DNA of 34,992 bases from Candidatus Kuenenia stuttgartensis (GCA_943329845.2 CALQFM020000044.1:1-34992), one strand, 5' to 3'. Shown: positions 8,231 to 15,911, counted from the stretch's first letter. Numbers and translations are program-made. Notes: generated by a model from the sequence alone, not told the origin.

Positions 8231-8851
8231 TCAGGGACCGGCAACCGAGCCAATCGCCGCGACCCCGGCGATGCTGGCGGGCCGCAGCCGGCTGACGGTC
8301 TCTTTATCCACGCCGCCCAGCGCATAGACCGGCATGTCGGTCGTGTGCACCAGCGAGGCGAAGCGCACGGTTCCCAGATGCGGCGCGTCCGGGTGGCTGC
8401 GTGTCGGAAACACCGGCGACAGGAACGCGGCATCCGCGCCAGCCAGCGCCGCGCGGCGCAGCGCCGTCCGGCCATGGGCGGCGGCCGTGATCAGCCACAT
8501 CGGATGTCGGCGCCTGATGTCGGGAAGCTGTCGCGCCTGCCATTCGGGCAGGTGCAGGCCGTCGGCACGGGACTTGGCGGCCAGCCGCTCGTCGCCCGCC
8601 ACCAGGAACAGCAGGCCGCGCCGCCGGCACGTGGCGGCCAGCGCCATGGCCAGCCCGGCCCGGTCCGCGGCGGCGTAGTCCCGCAGAATCACCCCCGCGC
8701 CCTTCGGCAGCGCGTCCGCCACGGCAACCGGATCGGCGACGCGGGCCCGGTCGGTCATGAACCACAGCGGCGGAAGGCCGCGCGCGCGGGCCGCGCGGCT
8801 CTGCGCGGCCTTCGACAGGCGCCACAACTGGTCGAGCTTGGGACTGGCCAT
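8231..8851 (-). CDS. ThiE/TenI family protein (thiamine phosphate synthase-like)
   Basis: A 206-residue TIM-barrel protein of the thiamine phosphate synthase / TenI family. Thiamine phosphate synthase joins the pyrimidine and thiazole halves of thiamine; TenI proteins are related aromatases. Visible family features are LPPLWFMTDRAR at the first strand, GVILRDY, and FLSPVFPTRSHP, the phosphate-loop strand (ThiE usually reads GPVFPT). The YALGGVDKETVSRLRP segment lies near the C-terminus. Several ThiE active-site residues are not obviously conserved, so it may be a TenI-like or diverged member. No other thi gene is in the window. It is divergent from yggS with 32 bases between the starts. Confidence 0.75.
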   Translation of the reverse strand: MASPKLDQLWRLSKAAQSRAARARGLPPLWFMTDRARVADPVAVADALPKGAGVILRDYAAADRAGLAMALAATCRRRGLLFLVAGDERLAAKSRADGLHLPEWQARQLPDIRRRHPMWLITAAAHGRTALRRAALAGADAAFLSPVFPTRSHPDAPHLGTVRFASLVHTTDMPVYALGGVDKETVSRLRPASIAGVAAIGSVAGP

Positions 8852-8883
8852 CAGGCGGGGACGCTAATATACAGGCGGCGGAA

Positions 8884-9570
8884 ATGACAGGCCCGAGCAT
8901 GACCCCGACCGCCTCGCAGATCGCCGCCCATCTGGACGAAGTCCGCACCCGGATCGACAAGGCCGCGCGGAAGGGTGGCCGCACCGGCGCCGACGTCACG
9001 CTGATCGCGGTGTCGAAGACCCATCCGTCCGAGGTCATCAAGCTGGCGCTGGCCGCCGGCCAGCGCCATTTCGGCGAGAACCGGGTGCAGGAGGCCGAGG
9101 CCAAATGGGCGGCGCTGAAAGCAAAATACCCGGACGTGGTGCTCCATCTGATCGGCGGCCTGCAGACCAACAAGGTCGGGGACGCCCTCGCCCTGTTCGA
9201 CGTGATCCACACCGTCGACCGCCCGAAGCTGGCCGAGGCCATCGCCCGGCTTGGTGGCGAACTGGGCGTGCGCCCGCCCTGCTTCATCCAGGTCAACACC
9301 GGCGAGGAAGCCCAGAAGGGCGGCGTCATGCCGCTGGAGACCGACGCGTTCGTCACCGAATGCCGCGGCCTGCTGGATGTGGCCGGGCTGATGTGCATCC
9401 CGCCGGTCGACGATCCGCCAGCGCCCCATTTCGCGCTGCTGAAGAAGTTCGCCCGGCGCAATGGACTCGCCGGCCTCAGCATGGGCATGAGCAGCGACTA
9501 CGAAACTGCCGCCGAGATGGGCGCGACCCATGTGCGGGTCGGCTCCGCCATCTTCGGCGCCCGGGGCTGA
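8884..9570 (+). CDS. YggS/PLPBP family PLP-homeostasis protein
   Basis: Pyridoxal-phosphate-binding protein of the YggS/PROSC family, a single alanine-racemase-like barrel involved in PLP and amino-acid homeostasis with no firm catalytic activity. The 228-residue length is normal. The PLP lysine is K45 in LIAVSKTHP. Other family marks are FGENRVQEAEAKW, HLIGGLQTNK (usually IGxLQxNK), FIQVNTGEEAQKGG, and the C-terminal SMGMSSDYETAAEMGATHVR with VGSAIFGAR. An alternative ATG at 8899 is possible and would remove five residues. It stands as a single gene between the ThiE-like and L,D-transpeptidase genes. Confidence 0.93.
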   Translation: MTGPSMTPTASQIAAHLDEVRTRIDKAARKGGRTGADVTLIAVSKTHPSEVIKLALAAGQRHFGENRVQEAEAKWAALKAKYPDVVLHLIGGLQTNKVGDALALFDVIHTVDRPKLAEAIARLGGELGVRPPCFIQVNTGEEAQKGGVMPLETDAFVTECRGLLDVAGLMCIPPVDDPPAPHFALLKKFARRNGLAGLSMGMSSDYETAAEMGATHVRVGSAIFGARG

Positions 9571-9605
9571 GGTCCCGTATCAGCGCCCTTGCAGCAGCAG
9601 GCTGG

Positions 9606-10088
9606 CTACAGCACCTCGATCTCGTCGCCCTTGCGCGCGTCGCGCAGGATGGCGCGCAGGTCCTCGATGGCGACGGCGACACAGCCTTCGGTCGGGCTGT
9701 AGCCGGGCGCCGCCACGTGCAGGAAGATGGCGCTGCCCGCGCCCGGCACCACCGGCGCGTCGTTGTGCCCGAGCACGACGATGATGTCGTAGAGGTGGTC
9801 CTCGCGCCACAGCGTCTCGGTGCGCGCCGGATAGGGCGTGATCACCTTGCTGTTGTAGGTCGGATAGTCCGGATCGTCGCACCAGGCGTCATCGGGAAAA
9901 AGCTGGATGATGGGCAGCCGCGTGGTCGGCGTCTCCAGCCGGTCGGGCCGGAAATACACCCGGCGCAGCTTGAACCGTCCGACCGGCGTGGCGCCGTCGC
10001 CCTCGGTCTTGTCGGCGCGGACGCCGCCCTTGCCCAGGGCGCAACGCACCCGGCGGCCGCCCCATGACAGCCATCCATCCCGGTCCAC
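9606..10088 (-). CDS. L,D-transpeptidase (YkuD) family protein
   Basis: YkuD-fold protein. Family members form 3-3 crosslinks in peptidoglycan or attach proteins to it through a catalytic cysteine. From a GTG start at 10088 the product has 160 residues. The N-terminal ALGKGGVRADKTEGDGATPVG is typical of a short subfamily. The catalytic region has H124 in IFLHVAAPGY and C136 in SPTEGCVAV. There is no in-frame ATG, and the frame stays open far into ribA, so the start is inferred from homology and from ribA ending at 10103. No signal peptide is visible with this start. It follows ribA closely and is probably co-transcribed with it. Confidence 0.85.
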   Translation of the reverse strand: MDRDGWLSWGGRRVRCALGKGGVRADKTEGDGATPVGRFKLRRVYFRPDRLETPTTRLPIIQLFPDDAWCDDPDYPTYNSKVITPYPARTETLWREDHLYDIIVVLGHNDAPVVPGAGSAIFLHVAAPGYSPTEGCVAVAIEDLRAILRDARKGDEIEVL

Positions 10089-10102
10089 GGTGATCAGCAG
10101 GC

Positions 10103-11251
10103 TCAGCTCTTGCTCCGGGCTTTCAGGCCCGGCCCCGACAGGTAATGGCCGCTGCGCCGGGCCTTGGTGGCCAGGTAGAGCTCGTTGTGGGCGTTGGATG
10201 GGAACTCGTGCGGCACCCGCTCGACGACCTCGATGCCGAAACGGGCGAGCGCGGCGACCTTGTCCGGATTGTTGGTCATCAGCCGCACCCGGTCGAAGCC
10301 CAGGCCGCGCAGCATCTCGGCCGCCGGCAGGAACAGCCGCTCGTCGGCGTCGAAGCCGAGCCGTTCGTTGGCCTCGACCGTGTCGAAGCCGTCGTCCTGC
10401 AAATGATAGGCGCGCAGCTTGTTGATCAGGCCGATGCCGCGGCCCTCCTGCGCCAGGTAGAGCAGGATGCCGCTGCCGGCCTTGCCGATGGCCTCGATGG
10501 CACCCTGGAGCTGCTGGCCGCAGTCGCATTTCAGCGAGCCCAGCAGATCGCCGGTGAAGCACTCGGAATGCAGCCGGATCAGCACCGGCTGGTCCGGATC
10601 GGGATCGCCGATGATGATGGCCAGGTGCTCGACGCCGCCGTCCTCGGGGCGGAATGCGATCACCCGCGCCGCCTCCGCGCCGCGCAGCGGCACGCGCGCC
10701 GACGATACCGGGTGCAGGCTTACGGCAGCGACCTCGTCATAGGCCTCGATGTCGGCGACGGCGACCGCCGGGATGGACTCGTTGGGCACGCCGGCCACGT
10801 CTACGCTGACCACCGCCGGCAGCAACTGGCCGAGCTTGCACAGCTTGATGGCGGCGCGGGCGGTGTCGGGCACCGGATCCCACGAGCGGGCGAACGGGCC
10901 GCGCATGGGGTTGTCCAGGTCGTGGGTCGGGTCAGCCAGCGAGCGGAGCAGCCGGGCGTTGAAATGCGAGGCGAGCGGCATGCGAACGATGTCGGCGCCA
11001 GTCGGGTTGATGCGCAGGACGGCGGCGCGGTTGGCGGTCAGCGCCACCATGGGCGTCGCGTCCGAGCGGCGCTTCAGGTCGCCCATGGCTTCGGCCGACA
11101 CGGATTCCGCGGCCAGGCACAGGATCGCGCCGGCGTTGCCCGTTACCGCGACCAGCCGGCCGCGCCGCAAGGCGGCGAAAGCCTCCTCCACGCGGCGCAG
11201 CAGGGCGTGCCGTGCGTCGGGATCGCGGGCGAATGAAGGGTTCCAGTTCAT
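10103..11251 (-). CDS. ribA: GTP cyclohydrolase II with degenerate RibB-like N-terminus
   Basis: First step of riboflavin synthesis: GTP to diaminohydroxyphosphoribosylaminopyrimidine. The C-terminal domain is intact. It has the zinc site C231, C242, C244 in HSECFTGDLLGSLKCDCG, then QEGRGIGLINKLRAY, DTVEANERLGFDADERLF and LMTNNPDKVAAL. The N-terminal ~170 residues (RRVEEAFAALRRGRLVAVTG) resemble the start of DHBP synthase but lack its DDEDRENEGD-type catalytic residues. They are probably a non-catalytic remnant, seen in other alphaproteobacteria. The ATG at 11251 (382 residues) is preferred over an in-frame TTG seven codons upstream. Neither has a strong ribosome-binding site. Confidence 0.93.
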   Translation of the reverse strand: MNWNPSFARDPDARHALLRRVEEAFAALRRGRLVAVTGNAGAILCLAAESVSAEAMGDLKRRSDATPMVALTANRAAVLRINPTGADIVRMPLASHFNARLLRSLADPTHDLDNPMRGPFARSWDPVPDTARAAIKLCKLGQLLPAVVSVDVAGVPNESIPAVAVADIEAYDEVAAVSLHPVSSARVPLRGAEAARVIAFRPEDGGVEHLAIIIGDPDPDQPVLIRLHSECFTGDLLGSLKCDCGQQLQGAIEAIGKAGSGILLYLAQEGRGIGLINKLRAYHLQDDGFDTVEANERLGFDADERLFLPAAEMLRGLGFDRVRLMTNNPDKVAALARFGIEVVERVPHEFPSNAHNELYLATKARRSGHYLSGPGLKARSKS

Positions 11252-11322
11252 CGGACTTATATACGGCGGCAAGAAGCCGTATAACAGTGGAAAGCATTTT
11301 AGCGGTTTAGGAGGGGGTCTCC

Positions 11323-12012
11323 ATGTCCGTTCACAAGCATGTGCTGTTGATCGATGACGACGTCGATCTGCGGCATGCGCTCGCCGACCAGTTGACGCTG
11401 ATCGACGACTTCACCGTCGAGGAGGTCTCGACGGGCACCGAAGGGCTCAGACGGGCCCGCGCCGGCGACTACAACCTGATCCTGCTCGACATCGGCCTGC
11501 CGGACCTGGACGGTCGCGAGGTCTGCCGGCAGATCCGCAAGTCCGGCCTGAAGATGCCGGTCATCCTGCTGACCGCCGCCGCCACCGACGCCGACACCAT
11601 CCTCGGCCTGGATTCGGGCGCCAACGACTATGTGGTGAAGCCGTTCAACTTCGCCGTGCTGCTGGCGCGGATGCGGGCGCAGATCCGCCAGTTCGAGCAA
11701 TCAGAGGACGCGGTGTTCCGAATGGGACCCTATACCTTCCGGCCCAGCCAGAAAGTGCTGGTCGACGAGGAGCGCGGCAGCCAGAAGGTGCGCCTGACCG
11801 GCAAGGAAACCGACATCCTCAAATATCTGTACCGCGCGGCGGGCTCGGTCAGCCGCGACGTGCTGCTCGACCAGGTATGGGGCTACAATGCCAGCGTCAG
11901 CACACACACGCTGGAAACCCACATCTACCGGCTGCGCCAGAAGCTGGAGCGTGACCCGGCCAACGCCACCATCCTGATCACCGAGGGCGGCGGCTACCGC
12001 CTGCGGCCCTGA
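11323..12012 (+). CDS. OmpR/PhoB-family response regulator
   Basis: Two-component response regulator of 229 residues. The receiver domain (1-120) has the acidic cluster D11-D13, phospho-acceptor D56 in LLDIGLPD, T84 and K106 in YVVKPF. The C-terminal winged-helix DNA-binding domain (about 130-229) includes VRLTGKETDILKYLYRAAG, the recognition helix region THTLETHIYRLRQKLE, and the wing ITEGGGYRLRP. A strong AGGAGG Shine-Dalgarno lies at 11309-11314. No histidine kinase gene is adjacent, so it is an orphan in this window. It is coupled, with one base between, to the following hydrolase gene. Target genes cannot be told from the sequence. Confidence 0.95.
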   Translation: MSVHKHVLLIDDDVDLRHALADQLTLIDDFTVEEVSTGTEGLRRARAGDYNLILLDIGLPDLDGREVCRQIRKSGLKMPVILLTAAATDADTILGLDSGANDYVVKPFNFAVLLARMRAQIRQFEQSEDAVFRMGPYTFRPSQKVLVDEERGSQKVRLTGKETDILKYLYRAAGSVSRDVLLDQVWGYNASVSTHTLETHIYRLRQKLERDPANATILITEGGGYRLRP

Positions 12013-12013
12013 G

Positions 12014-12835
12014 ATGACGGATGATTTCACCGTCCGGTTCTGGGGCGTGCGCGGCTCGCTCCCCTGCTCGGGGCCGGATACCGCGCGCTACGGGGGCAAT
12101 TCATCCTGCGTCGAGATGACGTGCGGCGCGCGGCGGCTGGTGTTCGACGCGGGCTCCGGCATCCGGCAGCTCGCCGCGACCATGAAGGGGCCGCAGGACT
12201 TCGACCTGCTGTTCAGCCATTTCCACTACGATCACGTCATCGGGCTGCCGTCCTGCGGGCCGCTCTTCAATCCTAGGACAGTCTGCCGGATCTGGGCAGG
12301 TCGCGCCGGGAGCGACGCGGGCGTGGAGCAGGTGCTGTCCGATTTCATGTCGCCGCCGCTTTTTCCGCTGAAGCTGGACTTCTTCAGCGCCGCGCTCAGC
12401 TTCCACGACTTCCACCCGGGCGAGCGGCTGGACCTGGGCGACGGTATCCGGGTGCGCACGGTGGCGCTCAACCACAAGAATGGGGCAACTGGTTACCGCG
12501 TCGAGTATGGCGGCCGGGCGGTGTGCTACGTCACCGATACCGAGCAGTTCGAAGACGGTCTGGACCGGAACATCCTGGGCCTGATCGACGGTGCCGACCT
12601 GTTTATCTACGACTGCACCTACACCGACGCCGAGTACCCGGCCCACAAGGGCTGGAGCCATTCGACCTGGCAGGAAGGCATGCGGCTCGCCGACGCCGCG
12701 GGCGTCAAGACCTTCGTCATCTTCCACCACGACCCCAGCCATGACGACGCATTCATGGACGGCATCGCCGCTGCGGCACAGGTGGCGCGGCCTGGAACGG
12801 TGGTGGCGCGGGACGGCCTGAAGCTGGCTCTCTGA
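12014..12835 (+). CDS. Metallo-beta-lactamase-fold hydrolase
   Basis: A 273-residue MBL-fold metalloenzyme. The metal motif HxHxDH is H69-F-H71-Y-D73-H74 in LLFSHFHYDHVIG. Further ligands are expected from CYVTDTEQ (Asp) and FVIFHHDPSHDD (His). The N-terminal VRFWGVRGSLPCSG and RYGGNSSCVE are typical of the PhnP/cyclic-nucleotide phosphodiesterase-like branch of the superfamily. Its ATG starts one base after the stop of the response regulator, so translation is probably coupled. The substrate is unknown; a phosphodiester or cyclic nucleotide is only a guess from subfamily resemblance. No signal peptide, so it is likely cytoplasmic. Confidence 0.85.
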   Translation: MTDDFTVRFWGVRGSLPCSGPDTARYGGNSSCVEMTCGARRLVFDAGSGIRQLAATMKGPQDFDLLFSHFHYDHVIGLPSCGPLFNPRTVCRIWAGRAGSDAGVEQVLSDFMSPPLFPLKLDFFSAALSFHDFHPGERLDLGDGIRVRTVALNHKNGATGYRVEYGGRAVCYVTDTEQFEDGLDRNILGLIDGADLFIYDCTYTDAEYPAHKGWSHSTWQEGMRLADAAGVKTFVIFHHDPSHDDAFMDGIAAAAQVARPGTVVARDGLKLAL

Positions 12836-12961
12836 GATTCTTTCATTGCTCAGTATAGTGGAGGAAAAACAGACAAGTTATTGTATTGCAACGATTTTAT
12901 GGGATTTTCAATTCTGCGCACTCACTATTGCGAAGATTAGATAATCCATCATTTCCCGGCG
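12836..12961. other. AT-rich intergenic stretch after the hydrolase gene
   Basis: About 125 bases much richer in A+T than the neighbouring genes (for example ACAAGTTATTGTATTGCAAC). TATAGT near 12852 could be a -10 element, but nothing clear lies downstream. No gene, tRNA or terminator is seen. It abuts the broken end of the GNAT fragment and may be a foreign scar. Confidence 0.4.
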
Positions 12962-13228
12962 TTACCCAGCCAGCCGTTCCAGCAACCCCGCACGAACCGC
13001 CGGCCATTCGCCGGCCATCACCGCGAACGGCGCGCAGCGTCCAGCTGCCTGCTCGGCGCGCATGCGGATCCAGAACGGCTCGAAATGGGCGCCGATCATG
13101 GAATATGGATAGATCTCCCAGATTTCCTGGTCGGCCTCGCAGGCCGCACGCAGCGGCTCGGTGTGGACGTCGTCCAATGGCTCCAGCCGGACGAAGGCGT
13201 TCTCCAACAGGGGCGCGCCCAGGTCCAT
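12962..13228 (-). pseudogene. Truncated GNAT N-acetyltransferase
   Basis: The first ~75 residues match the N-terminal part of RimJ-like GNAT acetyltransferases: LLENAFVRLEPLDDVHTEPL, ACEADQEIWEIYPYSM and HFEPFWIRMRAEQAAG, then FAVMAGE. Family members continue for about 110 more residues with the acetyl-CoA-binding motif. Here the frame runs into an unrelated tail (WPAVRAGLLERLAG) and stops at 88 residues. Neither other frame restores the missing domain, so this looks like a deletion rather than a frameshift. The ATG lies two bases after the xth stop, so the intact ancestor was probably the last gene of that operon. Without the acetyl-CoA site it should be inactive. Confidence 0.7.
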
Positions 13229-13230
13229 GG

Positions 13231-14025
13231 TCAAAGCTCCAGGTCGACCGTCACCGGCACGTGGTCCGACGGCTGCTGCCAGCCGCGCGCCTCGTCCATG
13301 ATGTGCACCGAGCGCAGATGGGGCTTCAGCGGCGGCGTCACCCAGATGTGGTCGAGCCGCCGTCCCCTGTTGGAGGCGCGCCAGTCCTGCGCGCGGTAGC
13401 TCCACCAGGAATAGAGCTTCTCCGGCTCGGGATGGAACTCGCGGATCGCATCCAGCCAGCCGGTGTTGAACAGCCGGGTCAGCTTCTCCACCTCGATGGG
13501 CGTGTGCGAGACGACGTCGAGCAACTGCTTGTGCGACCACACATCGAATTCCGACGGCGCCACGTTGAGGTCGCCCACCAGGATCATCTTCCCGTCCGGA
13601 CGGCAGCGGCCGGTGAACCAGTCGGCGGCTTCGTCGAGGAACATCAGCTTGTGGGCGAATTTCTCGTTCACCGCCGGGTCGGGGACGTCGCCGCCGGACG
13701 GGATGTAGAAATTGTGCACCTCGATGCCGCCTTCCAGCGTGGCGTGGACGTGGCGGGCGTCTTCCTTGCCGCACCAGTTGCGGCGGTCGCGGGCCTCGAA
13801 CGGCCAGCGGGACAGGATGGCGACGCCGTGATAGCCCTTTTGACCGGCGATGACATGATGCACGTAGCCCAGCTTCTCGAACGCCTTCAGCGGGAAGAAC
13901 GGGTCCGGCGTCTTGGTTTCCTGCAGGCAGATGACGTCGGGCTGCATGCGCTCGAGGAACGCGGTCACCAGATCGATCCGCAGGCGCACCGAGTTGATGT
14001 TCCAGGTCGACAGCCGCAGGCTCAT
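13231..14025 (-). CDS. xth: Exodeoxyribonuclease III
   Basis: AP endonuclease / 3'-5' exonuclease of the exonuclease III family, acting in base excision repair. The 264-residue length is normal. Catalytic motifs are all present: LSTWNINSVRLR at the N-terminus, CLQETK with E36, the YHGVAILSR segment, GDLNVAPSEFDVW, the RRLDHIWVT stretch, and the terminal SDHVPVTVDLEL with the active-site Asp-His pair. It follows the hypothetical protein gene by nine bases and precedes the truncated GNAT by two, so the three form one minus-strand operon. Confidence 0.97.
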   Translation of the reverse strand: MSLRLSTWNINSVRLRIDLVTAFLERMQPDVICLQETKTPDPFFPLKAFEKLGYVHHVIAGQKGYHGVAILSRWPFEARDRRNWCGKEDARHVHATLEGGIEVHNFYIPSGGDVPDPAVNEKFAHKLMFLDEAADWFTGRCRPDGKMILVGDLNVAPSEFDVWSHKQLLDVVSHTPIEVEKLTRLFNTGWLDAIREFHPEPEKLYSWWSYRAQDWRASNRGRRLDHIWVTPPLKPHLRSVHIMDEARGWQQPSDHVPVTVDLEL

Positions 14026-14034
14026 CTCTGTTCC

Positions 14035-14625
14035 CTAGAAAATGTTGAAAGACCGGCCGCTCAGCCCGATGGGCCATCGGCCCAGCTCGAACAGCCGGAA
14101 CTTGAGCGCGAAGGGATGCTCTTCCACCGCCTGGGCGGCCAGCACCAGCGCGGCCTGGTAGCAGGCCTGCACCGCGGCGCCCGTGGCGGCCTCGATCACC
14201 GCGTCGTCCTCGACCGGCCACAGCGACGCCGCGCTGGCGATCGCCTCGACCACGACGGGCCCGGCGCTTTCGGTGATGAACGCCAGCGTGTCGGACACCG
14301 TGTCCTCGTCGAAATACTCCAGCGCTTCCCGGCTCAGGTCGGCGCGGAGCTGTTCCTCGACCTCCCAGCCCTCGCTGTTCAGGTCGGTGCTGTCGGCGGC
14401 GTCGCCCGCTTCGGTCCAGTCCTCCAGCGGCGCCGGCGAGGCATCGGGGAAGCCCAGCATGTCCAGGTAGCGCTGCGACAGGTCCAGCTCCTCGGCGCTG
14501 AGCGGCTGACCGATGCGGCTGAACCAGGGAATGCGGGTAACCACATCGCCCAGCCGGCGGATCGCGGTCAGCGCGGCGAGCTGGTCGTCGTCCAGGCCAT
14601 CATAGTCGTCGTCTTCGTCGTCCAT
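14035..14625 (-). CDS. Hypothetical acidic protein upstream of xth
   Basis: A 196-residue acidic protein I cannot assign. It starts with an Asp-rich stretch (MDDEDDDYDGLDDDQLAALT), followed by mostly helical sequence with several hydrophobic helices (VVVEAIASAASLWPVEDDAV; ACYQAALVLAAQAVEEHPFA). There is no signal peptide or clear membrane segment. The ATG has a good Shine-Dalgarno, GGAGGA, six bases upstream. Close linkage to xth (nine bases) suggests co-transcription, but gives no firm clue to function. Confidence 0.75.
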   Translation of the reverse strand: MDDEDDDYDGLDDDQLAALTAIRRLGDVVTRIPWFSRIGQPLSAEELDLSQRYLDMLGFPDASPAPLEDWTEAGDAADSTDLNSEGWEVEEQLRADLSREALEYFDEDTVSDTLAFITESAGPVVVEAIASAASLWPVEDDAVIEAATGAAVQACYQAALVLAAQAVEEHPFALKFRLFELGRWPIGLSGRSFNIF

Positions 14626-15049
14626 GGGAATTCCTCCGCGCCCTGTTTTAGGGGGCCGGGGCGGTCAGGTCGAGCCCGGATGAGGGTGGCCCGGAAAAGC
14701 GTAAGCCCGGCCAAGATAAAATTCCTGACCGGGCTCTGCGCTGTTACGCAAGGTACCAGGAGGGGGGTCCGGTACCGGCAACGTCAGATGCAGAACACCA
14801 AGGGAGGGGATGTGATACTGCACCGCAAAGGACGTCGCTGGGCATGTATTTGGTTGGCGAGTCACAAATTTTCAACAGTGATTTTGCCTATTTTTGCATC
14901 ACAGATATGCGTTCCATTTCACATTTTGTGATCAAGGCCTTAGCTGTTGCCCGCCAAATAGACGACGCTGCCCATAAACCGGGCGGGAAGCGCCGCACAT
15001 TATCGGGTGGGGCGAATCACTGAAAGAAAAACCGGTTTTTCAATGCAAG
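14626..15049. other. Intergenic region between lolA and the xth operon
   Basis: 424 bases without a convincing gene. It probably contains the promoter of the xth operon. A GCCCGG...CCGGGC inverted repeat lies at 14705-14734, and GGTACC occurs twice around 14750-14780. The middle (about 14850-14930) is AT-rich. A 47-codon frame at 14788-14931 has no family resemblance or ribosome-binding site and is not called. A 16-base perfect palindrome at 15026-15041 is listed separately. Confidence 0.45.
15026..15041. repeat. Perfect 16-base palindrome after lolA
   Basis: GAAAAACCGGTTTTTC is its own reverse complement and lies nine bases beyond the lolA stop codon. As RNA on the minus strand it could fold into a short A/U-rich hairpin followed by UUUC, making it a weak terminator candidate. 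As DNA it has the symmetry of a dimeric regulator site. Confidence 0.45.
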
Positions 15050-15706
15050 CTAGTTTTTCGTCGGGGGCCCCCCGCGTTTCGGGCGAGGGTCCTTCCAGGT
15101 CCAGAGCGACTTGTCGAGCGGCACGTTGGTCTGCAGGTCGTCAAGGGTGACGATGGTGGTCTGGCCCCGTTCGTCGAGCACCTGCCATTCGGTCAGCTTC
15201 AGCGGGTTGCGTGAAAACGTCAGCAGCATGCGACCCTCGTCGCGCTTCTTCGGGTCGGTGATCGCCACGTTGATCCACTGGGCGTTGCGCCTGATGCCCA
15301 GCACCTCGACGTCCTCGCCGAACATGAAGTCGCTGCGCACCAGCGGCCGCAGCGGCGTGTCGTTGATCGGCCAGCGGGTGACCTGCTTCAGGTCATAATC
15401 GATCAGGGTGATGACCGTACCGTCGCTGACCACCAGGATCGGCGTCGGCGGCGTGTATTCGAAGCGCAGTTTGCCCGGCTTCTGCAGCGACATGGTGCCC
15501 GCGCTGACCTGGCGGTTGGGCGCCACCTGCTGGAAGCCGGCACGCAGCGAGGTGATGCCCTTGAGATAGGACTGCACCGCCGCCAGGTCCTGCGCCTCGG
15601 TGGTGGACAGTGTCTCGACGGCTTCACGGGACACGGGCGCCGCGGCCGCTGGCGCAGCGGATGCGAGCAGGGCGGCGGCGAGAGCGGATGCGAGAATGCG
15701 ATTCAT
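15050..15706 (-). CDS. lolA: Outer-membrane lipoprotein carrier LolA family protein
   Basis: Periplasmic chaperone that carries lipoproteins from the LolCDE transporter to the outer membrane. The 218-residue product has a Sec signal peptide rich in alanine (cleaved after about residue 22). The fold of an open beta-barrel with lid is indicated by family segments: YLKGITSLRAGFQQVAPNRQ, GTMSLQKPGKLRFEYTPP, LVVSDGTVITLIDYDLKQVT, MLLTFSRNPLKLTEW, LDDLQTNVPLDKSLW. It ends PRPKRGGPPTKN. LolA commonly lies near ftsK in proteobacteria, and here ftsK is upstream on the same strand with a transglutaminase gene between. Confidence 0.92.
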   Translation of the reverse strand: MNRILASALAAALLASAAPAAAAPVSREAVETLSTTEAQDLAAVQSYLKGITSLRAGFQQVAPNRQVSAGTMSLQKPGKLRFEYTPPTPILVVSDGTVITLIDYDLKQVTRWPINDTPLRPLVRSDFMFGEDVEVLGIRRNAQWINVAITDPKKRDEGRMLLTFSRNPLKLTEWQVLDERGQTTIVTLDDLQTNVPLDKSLWTWKDPRPKRGGPPTKN

Positions 15707-15768
15707 CGGCGCACCCTAGCCGCTGAAAGCTGACTTTTCCATGAATGAAGCGCGGGTGCGGGCGAATC

Positions 15769-15810
15769 GGAGCGCGTCTCGATAGAGGGGGCCCGACCGA
15801 GACGCGCTCC
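15769..15810. repeat. Perfect 13-base inverted repeat upstream of lolA
   Basis: GGAGCGCGTCTCG (15769-15781) is exactly complementary to CGAGACGCGCTCC (15798-15810) around a 16-base loop. It lies between the transglutaminase stop and the lolA start, about 60 bases before lolA. It could end transcription of the upstream gene or be an operator. There is no T run. Confidence 0.55.
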
Positions 15811-15911
15811 ATGTCGCTGGCCGTGTGGGCGCGGCATCCGGCGACAAGGACCATTGAATGCCTGCCGCGCCGAATCCGCAAATGGGCAGCCGGAGTACCT
15901 CGAAGAGCGTA

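Noticed and set aside
11252-11322. FMN riboswitch before ribA
   Set aside because: The divergent gap is only about 70 bases and lacks the conserved RFN-element segments.
13250-13270. CACGTG core as a possible parS site
   Set aside because: Flanking bases do not match GTTTCACGTGAAAC and it lies inside the exonuclease III gene. The CACGTG near 24784 fails in the same way.
12886-14931. 681-codon plus-strand open frame
   Set aside because: It lies antisense to the truncated GNAT, exonuclease III and the hypothetical acidic protein, is rich in Arg/His/Pro as expected from GC-rich shadow frames, and has no family features.
14788-14931. 47-codon open frame beginning MQNTKGGD
   Set aside because: No ribosome-binding site, no family resemblance, and it covers AT-rich intergenic DNA.
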